64,000 nt of DNA from Margaritifera margaritifera (lineage: Eukaryota > Mollusca > Bivalvia > Unionida > Margaritiferidae): positions 1 through 64,000 of the forward strand of contig JAQPZY010001415.1 of the NCBI GenBank assembly GCA_029931535.1, given 5' to 3'. Under the pieces are notes generated by a model. That model saw only the letters and a list, made by a program, of their open reading frames with translations. It ran no database searches and was not told the DNA's origin. Below, in pieces: positions 55,229 to 64,000 of the stretch. The translations under genes and the position numbers were made by a program. Numbering within the stretch: position 1 is the first letter of the stretch; each line of letters opens with the position of its first letter.

Positions 55229-58200
55229 AAAGTAAAATAGCATTTGATGCATTCTGAACATTTAACCCAAAACACACCTGACTGCGTACATGTATGGGGT
55301 AAAGTTTTTTCTAAAATCCATATACATAAAGGATATCTACGTTTCTTTAGTACATATAAGGAAATATTTCACGAGTGCAGTTGGAAACATTGTGTTGTCA
55401 CGAGTCAAATATTTCCTTTTATCTACTCAAGATAACGAAGATTTTCTTTTTGTTATATATATATTTGACAAAAAACGTCGATTTGCATGGATTTTTTCTC
55501 CATTCTGTAATGCGATCAACGGCTGCATTACCACACCGACAAAAATAAGTTCCAAATTTTACAATAATTTTAGGACAGAGACTTTTTACAAATTTAGCTC
55601 GTACAAATAATGCCTCAAATTGTGTATTTTGTCAAATTAATGACTCTTTTCAAACGAAAATGAGATTTTTTTTATCTTCATTTACACATTGCTTGCACGG
55701 ATTGACACAGTGAACATTGTTTGGGTGGGGATACGGTAGAAACATCGTTTGGGTGGGAATACGGTAGAAACATCAGAGAGCGGTCATATCTTACAGATAT
55801 CAGAGCGTAACATCTTTTAAACATATTTTAATCATCGTGAGTTTATTTGTATGGATTTTGGTTCTTATTTTGTTAATTTCCGCATTCAAATGTGAAATAT
55901 TGGCCTTGGCAAGCTACAATCTAGTCTGGGAACAGACGATGCACCCCAATTTCGATTATCACTTAATTCCGGTTTGCAATCAACACTCATTGATGCCCGA
56001 TTTCTCCATCTTTTTCAGACATGATTACGATTTAGCTCCGATTTAGAATCGCTACTTAAAATTTTTTATTACTATATTTAACCAGTTGTTTTTGCTAAAA
56101 ATGTGTCCGTTTGTCGTAGAGTGTAAAAGGCATATGATACTGTATGGGTGACAATATATGATACTGTATGGGTGACAATATCTAATAGCAACAGTTCATA
56201 TAAGTTTAGTCACAAATAATTTGCAGGATTCACGCCAGTTCGTTTTTTAGGCATTTTTTTACGGCGTCTCCTTATTGATTAAACAAATGTACACTGGAGT
56301 GTGTATAGTCTTGAGACATTTTAAGATCTGTTCATCATGAGAAAGAAGAAAAATTAAATAGAATTAAACAAGAAAAGAAAGTAGTTGCAAAAGTGTTATC
56401 ACCACTAGCGATAAAGGTGGTATCGCCACTGTGGTGATAACATTTGTCTCCCACTGATTTATTTCAGTATCTCATTATGAAATATATATATATATAAAGC
56501 TCTATAGCTAGTTCATAGTATTAATGTATATTAAAATTATTAACATAACACACCAAATGATTATCTTCAAATAAATGAATGGTTGGAATCAATTAAAAAT
56601 TCCAGTATGTTCTCTTTTTAAAACGGCCATTGATGACCTGTTACACACGCAAATCTTTGCTTGCGCTAATGCATCTGTGCATGTGTATGTACGTGTGACC
56701 ACACATGTGGAGTCGGTTTCTATATTTAACCGAGTCTGTGGATGCGAGTTATATATCATTTGTGAAACTTCTTTTCACTTTAATGATTTTTATCCGCCAG
56801 TTTGTGTAATTGTACCTGTGGATTTATCGGTCAAGTACCTATGGTCAGACTGGCATGTATATGCATGTTCAAGAGGACTGGATTCAACTGTGAATTATAT
56901 AACGATAAGCGATGTCTAGTAATTCTGAAGAAAGAACGTTTACAAAATAAAATCTCCTCACGGAATACGGATGCCCCTCCACATTGCATAAACTAACACC
57001 TACACAAAACTTAACAATGTTAATTGATCCCAACCATTAACAAGTCTAATACTATATGCCCCCACCATTACTGTTATGCGGCATACAAATACTAAAAAAC
57101 AGACGACATATTCAAACGACTGTCTTTTTTTTCCATTTGTAGGCATGTGCAAGAGAGATAATGCGTTATGTACGACAGACAGAGATAATAGAAAGAATAA
57201 CGTAATCAACTTCCTGAAACAGCAAAATGACCACAAAGCAAAAGATTCGTTATCATATGTTTAATATTTTAAAATATTTCCACTTGCTTCAATAAATAAA
57301 TCGTTATTCATATGCTATAAATGCTTCATCACGTCACGCCATGACTTGTCACTCAACGTTTACTCATCTAGTCGAGTGACCTAGTTTCCGGCCAACACAA
57401 AGGAGCGACAAGGTTTAGCGAAACGCTTCGCCGCCTCTCAGACATGACACAAACACTTCGTCATGGCGACGTGAACAATAAAATACCACAAGCCTCCATT
57501 GAACAAAGGCGTTCCCGGTTTTCACGGGATAACCATAGTTTGATGACTAACGGGCCGTGGCAGACACATTGAATGATAGGGCGGACAAAGGTTGTTAGCT
57601 TTCAGAGGCTCCCTATGGGGACAACAAAAAAATACGACAATACAAGAAATTGTTGCTGGTTACGGTTAACATGGAATACTTAAAATTTAGACCCCCGCCT
57701 ACAAAAATAACAAAATCACCTCCACCCCCACCCCCCCACACACACACACACAAAGGTATATAAAGGTTCAAACACGGGTTACTCATATATCGACGTAAAT
57801 GGCCGAATGGCCGCACACGTCGTTAATCAAACGAACGAACGTTACTCCTATATTTAACTTCGACGCAAATCAGTGTTTGGAACAGCTGTCGTTAGCACAA
57901 GTTTTGAGCCAAAACGATTAATATCTGTACTTATGATATAATAAAGACGTGTTCCTGTAGGCAACCAATGAGCCTTAGAAATTGGGAAATTAGTGAAATG
58001 ATAGAAAATACATACTGCCATGAAAAAAAGAAACAGAGATCTTCTTGATATAGAATTAGAGTCACACGGATTTGGAAAACGATAAGTAGGTCAATAAATT
58101 TATCCAACAAAGCTATAAAAAAAAAATGACACTGGACAAAACAAAAATCCCCATCGGTAGCCTCAATCGTGACAGTTCCAAGAACCGATTACCCCATGAC

Positions 58201-58562
58201 TGTTGCCGAATATGTGGTAAACAATAAATAATATTGGCATACAACGTTCTGAGATCAACAATACAATATGCTGCAAGGAACATTTTCGATGATCGAGTAA
58301 TACTAAGTTTTATATTCGTTCATAGAAGTCAAAGTTCGCATGTGTTGTACATGACTATCACATACTGTGTCCAATGTAATCAGGTAAAATTGATTGCACA
58401 ATTCATTATCACATTGTTAACAATACACTTATATCCATTACGGTACGGAGAATTACATGAAACACGATCACGCCTTACATTTTGTTCATAATGAAACAAC
58501 TGAGCAAATATTCGCACACATAACTCATTCCACATTCGTCCTTATACCCTTCTGTTTATCAT
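55229..58562. other. Intergenic DNA; short duplications only
   Basis: Twofold repeats at 55715-55775 (TTTGGGTGGGRATACGGTAG) and 56134-56180 (GATACTGTATGGGTGACAAT). Weak Cys pairs at 56800-56925 are discussed among the rejected items. No supported gene. Confidence 0.4.
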
Positions 58563-59453
58563 TCATACTGCTAATGCAATTACTGATGACATAGATAGTG
58601 AATCTACTTTGACTTCAATACTGCAGGAAACACTGTCTGATTTTAGATGACCGTTTCCCAGCCGTTGTGATCTCTCATGAAGATTGGAATGTAAACTTGG
58701 TTGCGAATCACTTTCGGAGTTTTGTTCCATGGGTCCATCTTGACATAAACCCCTGAACCCTGAATTAAATATGGTAACCAGACTGGATATTTGAGATGTT
58801 TCCGTCTGCATGCTTTCTATGCCGTCGTTGGAATCTTCGTAATCGCTGTGTACCGAAATAGCATCGTTATCCATTCGAGGTTTTTTGGGAGTAACCAAAT
58901 CACAATCAAAGTCACGTGACCTTCTTCTCTTGCCGCAACATTTAATACACAACTTGTTCTTTACATTTTCACTGACAGTGTAAGTGTGGTTTTCCTGTAA
59001 AACCCCATTATCCGTCACTACAGCATTTGAAAAACTGTGTGTTGACTTTTCTGCGTAGGATGAAACATGAGTAGGCGCGTTGTTTTCCTTGTTTTCCAAG
59101 TCATTTACGTCAATGGTGACCTCTGACCCAGGCAAGACGCGCGAGTCACTGACCTCGTTTTGAGTACACTCGACTTCCACTGACACGTTGTTGTCTACGT
59201 GTTGTTCAGTTTCAGTTTTACTTACAGTTTCTTTTTGTAATTCTGAGGGTGAGAATTTAGCCGTCTCGGGTTGTGATTTTCGGCTAGCCATCATATGGTG
59301 AAAACTTTCCATCATGTAAGCAGTCCGGGCTTTATTCAACACACAAGCCACTAACAGGTTCTTATGCAAGTTGATACCACCACGCTGTTGTCTTGAAGCT
59401 ACTATTTTTCCCAAAGAGACGGTAATTAGCCTTTGTGCCTCAATTGCTGCCAT
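58563..59453 (-). CDS. Immediate early response protein, IER2/IER5 family
   Basis: Intact single-exon gene of 296 residues, ATG 59453-59451 to TGA 58565-58563. The N-terminal IER domain (residues 3-46: IEAQRLITVSLGKIVASRQQ, then RGGINLHKNLLVACVLNKAR) is the family signature. A basic nuclear signal with Cys residues (CIKCCGKRRRSR, 169-180, and PKKPRM, 189-194) and a short conserved C-terminal motif (SSLVTIFNSGFRGL, 223-236) match IER5/IER2. Vertebrate members are nuclear, serum- and stress-induced, and IER5 links PP2A-B55 to HSF1. A similar role here is inferred. The linker (50-165) is Ser/Glu-rich and disordered-looking. Family identity is strong; orthology to IER2 or IER5 is not resolved. 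It appears to be the only intact host gene in the window. Confidence 0.9.
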   Translation of the reverse strand: MAAIEAQRLITVSLGKIVASRQQRGGINLHKNLLVACVLNKARTAYMMESFHHMMASRKSQPETAKFSPSELQKETVSKTETEQHVDNNVSVEVECTQNEVSDSRVLPGSEVTIDVNDLENKENNAPTHVSSYAEKSTHSFSNAVVTDNGVLQENHTYTVSENVKNKLCIKCCGKRRRSRDFDCDLVTPKKPRMDNDAISVHSDYEDSNDGIESMQTETSQISSLVTIFNSGFRGLCQDGPMEQNSESDSQPSLHSNLHERSQRLGNGHLKSDSVSCSIEVKVDSLSMSSVIALAV

Positions 59454-59614
59454 AGTTGTAGATAATATAAATAAAATTCCTTTCTTAGAGTACTGTGTAT
59501 TTTTGAATCAGTATTTACACTCCGATCGCACAGCCAGACTGCGACTACACGTACTCTCCCCGGTTTGCTACTATTATGGCGTAGCGTAGTAAAAGAGCCT
59601 ACTTATGATACGGT

Positions 59615-59705
59615 TGACGTCATTGTCGCGAGGGACAACCAATCAAAGTCGCTCGAAAGCTTCGCGTCATTGGAATTGACCAACCAATGAAGTCCCTAAT
59701 TATAG
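59615..59705 (-). promoter_or_regulatory. Upstream region of the IER gene: CRE and CCAAT boxes
   Basis: A perfect TGACGTCA at 59615-59622 is about 160 bases upstream of the start codon. CCAAT lies at 59639-59643 and 59684-59688, with a reverse ATTGG near 59669. A TATA-like TATAAT occurs in reverse orientation near 59700. CRE control is expected for an immediate early gene. The transcription start is not known. Confidence 0.5.
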
Positions 59706-61479
<1,774 letters not shown>

Positions 61480-61641
61480 TAACACATTATTAGCTATATT
61501 ATTCAGAGGACTCGGGAGCTAAGTGCCTTTTCCAAGGACACACCGAGGCAGTCGACCTGGGCTGACCTGTGTGGATATTGAACTCGCGACACTTTAATTT
61601 ACGAGCCGACTTTCTGCAAACTGACCTACCGCGGCTCCCCG
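61480..61641 (-). mobile_element. Degraded SINE-like element
   Basis: The minus strand shows a degenerate tRNA-like head with a B-box-like GCGAGTTCAATATCC (complement of 61573-61587). The GTGTCCTTGGAAAAGGCACT string resembles the central domain common in marine invertebrate SINEs. Confidence 0.45.
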
Positions 61642-61770
61642 GTGGATGGATGGGTGGATAATTGTGCATGCAGTAGGCATAATTTTTTGTGTATATATGA
61701 CTTGATAGACTGACGGATCAATTACCAAAAGGTATTCATATCATGAATATTTGTAACGTTGTCATTGTCT

Positions 61771-61771
61771 T

Positions 61772-61810
<39 letters not shown>

Positions 61811-61832
61811 GTCTGTCCGTCTGTCTGTCTAA
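61771..61832. repeat. (CTAT)n and (CTGT)n microsatellite
   Basis: About ten CTAT units followed by CTGT/CCGT units. Confidence 0.94.
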
Positions 61833-62334
61833 GAAGAGGTCATATGATGGTAAGAGTGACTCATATTAACTATCACGGTCTGTAGTCTTGCACCAAAAAA
61901 GTTGAACATGTTAATTTATTAATTAATTAAAAAGTATTTTTTTTAACTGGTACCCGCGAAGCGTATATTACCTGACTATGAAGGAGAGGTTATATGAAGG
62001 TGAGAATGCTCAAATATTAACTTTCACGATCTGTACAGAATGCTTGTACAAAAACATAACATGGTAATGTATTAAATAATTAAAAAGTTAATTGGTTTGT
62101 AAAAAAAAAAATTCCACCACGTATGTTCGTGTTCTATTAATTTTTTTTAGCGCTAAAATGACTTGATGTGTCTGTGCAAACGTAGGACATGCATCCTATT
62201 ATGTTTGTCTGTTCACCTGCCTACCTGTTTACATTACCTGTATTACTGTTTGTCTGTTCACCTGCCTACCAGTTTACATTACCTGTATTACTGTTTGTTT
62301 CTTGCAGTTTACATATGCCATATTAATCCGAGTA

Positions 62335-62668
62335 CTATATTTTCACACCAGTCCACTCGCATATGGTGTACGACAGCAGTAAAATATTTTCACACCAGTC
62401 CACTCGTATATGGTATACGACAACAGGACAATATTTTCACACCAGTCCACTCGTATATGGTATACGACAACAGAACAATATTTTCACACCAGTCCACTCG
62501 TATATGGTATACGACAACGGCACAATATTTTCACACCAGTCCACTCGTATATGGTATACGACAACGGTACAATATTTTCACACCAGTCCACTCGTATATG
62601 GTATACGACAACGGTACAATATTTTCACACCAGTCCACTCGTATATGGTATACGACAACAGTAAAATA
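62335..62668. repeat. Minisatellite, 44-base unit
   Basis: About seven to eight copies with CACACCAGTCCACTCGTATA and TGGTATACGACAACAGTACA. A twofold 62-base repeat (CTGTTCACCTGCCTACC) precedes it at 62205-62300. Confidence 0.94.
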
Positions 62669-62759
62669 TAAAATAAAAATGTTCTTGCACACTAGCCCAA
62701 CACATCCATCCACTCTTATAGGAAGACTTCGGACAACACTAAAAATAAAGAATTGATTT

Positions 62760-63050
62760 TAACTATCCCAGTAAGACTTGAGTGAATTATTGTACAAAAT
62801 CAATATTCAATAAAACTAAGCGATACTTCACAAAATTATATATTCACTAGCGCAGGTGGTCTATCGTGCTATTTGAAATCGTTATAAAATAAATGGAGAT
62901 GATAAAAGTCTACAACTATGGCACTGATGAAAAATTACGAAATCTAATTGATTTAAGCGAATAATCACTGTTACATTGGGCGAAGCGCAGAGAACACCAA
63001 CATTCAGTGTACAGATAAAGCTTCATAATTTGTTTTGACACAGTGTTAAT
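62760..63050. other. Intergenic DNA, nothing recognised
   Basis: AT-rich, no supported gene. Confidence 0.4.
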
Positions 63051-63053
63051 AAG

Positions 63054-63135
63054 AAAGGTCGCTTGGTCTAGGTGTATCACGTGATATTTTACAGATCGAA
63101 AGGTCTGCAGTTCGGTTCATGCCAGAGGTGAATAT
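63054..63135 (+). mobile_element. tRNA-like SINE head, low confidence
   Basis: GCTTGGTCTAGGTGTATCAC resembles a pol III A box, and GCAGTTCGGTTCATGCCAG about 35 bases on resembles a T-arm/B box. The arms do not form a clean cloverleaf by eye, so a tRNA-derived repeat is more likely than a tRNA gene. Confidence 0.35.
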
Positions 63136-64000
63136 ATTTTCTTCATAAATTAAGCACAAACTCTTCTTCGGGTACATTCATCGTCAAGAATGCAATTTTA
63201 ATTGGTTGGCCGGTTTTCATTCAAAAGGATCCTATATGACATCAAATCAGTGCCAAGGGTATCAATTGGTATTTCTTCAGATTACAGGGTATGTGAAACA
63301 ACAGTGCACCTTAAATTTCTGGTTACAGTTTCACTATGCACAAGTGCTGAATAAATTCATGAACTCCAGCTTTTCGTTTTGATCTAAGGTCTCCAATGGG
63401 AGCTGAGGTAACACTAAACAGTTTTATATGATTGGCCATAGGGTAAATCTTGAGTGAAGAGACATCCATACTTTAACTCCTTCTTTCTTCCTCGTTGTTT
63501 ACAGTGGTGTCAAGAATGAATGATTTCATGCTGTATTACCAAGGGGACAATTCACTTGTATAAACACATTTGTGCCCGCCTGGTTCCAAATTAAATTTTC
63601 AACAATGTGCATGTGCGGCTGTACATTTTCTCCTAACTCTGTTTTTATGCGTTACTGAAATTTTCATAGCAAGTTTTTGTTGTTGTGGGAAATCGGTCCG
63701 TTCGTGGTCCATTTTCCTCTTCATTGAAATAATATTTGGGACGCAATTTTCATCGCCTTACATATCGAACGTATCGGAATTTGTTCAGTATAGGTTTTTA
63801 TGGGGTTAAAAATGGGGGACTGTAGGGATTTTCTTGCGTTGCAGGGAGGGGGTTGGTGTGACTCTAAAGAGGGTAAACATTTGATAGCTTTGATTTCTCA
63901 TTCTCTGACGAATTTAAAGAAAATATATACATGTTGATGGATTTGGAGCTTTGCTGTGATAGCGGGTGGATTCCGCCGAAAACTATTTGAGGATAACTTA
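63136..64000. other. Intergenic DNA to the window end
   Basis: No supported gene. A 79-codon frame at 63570-63809 has no recognisable motif. Confidence 0.4.

Noticed and set aside
56575..56996. Possible EGF-like domains (CICMFKRTGFNCE)
   Set aside because: Only about one partial Cys pattern, split between frames, without signal peptide or neighbouring exons. Could be a decayed exon but not supported.
62163..62756. 197-codon repetitive frame
   Set aside because: Runs through the 44-base minisatellite in three frames; no unique protein signal.
63054..63135. Functional tRNA gene
   Set aside because: A- and B-box-like strings exist but stems do not pair as a cloverleaf by eye.

Overview
The window reads as metazoan nuclear DNA, most likely from a mollusc and plausibly a bivalve. 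It is AT-rich and carries many minisatellites and long (TA)n tracts. It also holds tRNA-derived SINE-like repeats of a kind I associate with mollusc genomes, a single-exon IER2/IER5-family gene, and two unrelated Polinton/Maverick (adintovirus-like) proviruses. No species can be named from sequence alone.

Region 1 (1-18883) is most of one Polinton/adintovirus-like provirus. Its left end lies outside the window, and a candidate right terminus (an AG...CT-type end) lies at 18883. Order: a CCHC zinc-knuckle gene (minus), then on the plus strand protein-primed DNA polymerase B, two BIR (IAP-like) genes, a cluster of F-box-like and related small genes, a small membrane protein, the packaging ATPase, a lysine-rich core-like protein, a pX-like virion protein, an 'LVPY' protein, an integrase with chromodomain, a two-helix membrane protein, the penton-like minor capsid protein, a second basic virion protein, the double-jelly-roll major capsid protein, and an adenain-type protease fused to a Cys/His domain. 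Nearly every large replication or virion gene carries one or more in-frame stops or frameshifts, so the copy looks decayed.

The most unusual part is 16378-18690. Three small paralogous genes, all intact, each have a shared TATA promoter module, and one also has a pair of perfect CRE/ATF sites. Each ends in a canonical replication-dependent histone 3' end: a GGCCCT-TTTC-AGGGCC stem-loop, an ACCCA flank and a CAAGAAAAGA histone downstream element. The proteins are not histones. This suggests virus-borne genes expressed through the host S-phase histone mRNA pathway (SLBP and U7 snRNP).

Region 2 (18890-38130) is host intergenic DNA with minisatellites, microsatellites, a Gypsy integrase scrap, a candidate solo LTR with a 4-bp target duplication, MITE and foldback elements, a SINE, and a local segmental duplication. 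Region 3 (38137-44251) is a second, much older Polinton on the minus strand, from the lineage whose integrase carries a parvovirus-type phospholipase A2-like domain. It holds fragments of capsid, protease, PLA2-integrase and polymerase genes, with integrase fused directly to polymerase by a deletion. Region 4 (44260-64000) is host DNA again: minisatellites, small MITEs, a deleted hAT transposon (53722-55228), the intact IER-family gene (58563-59453, minus) with a CRE and CCAAT boxes upstream, and further SINE-like repeats.

Limits: no searches, folds or alignments were run. Family names rest on motifs recognised by eye.
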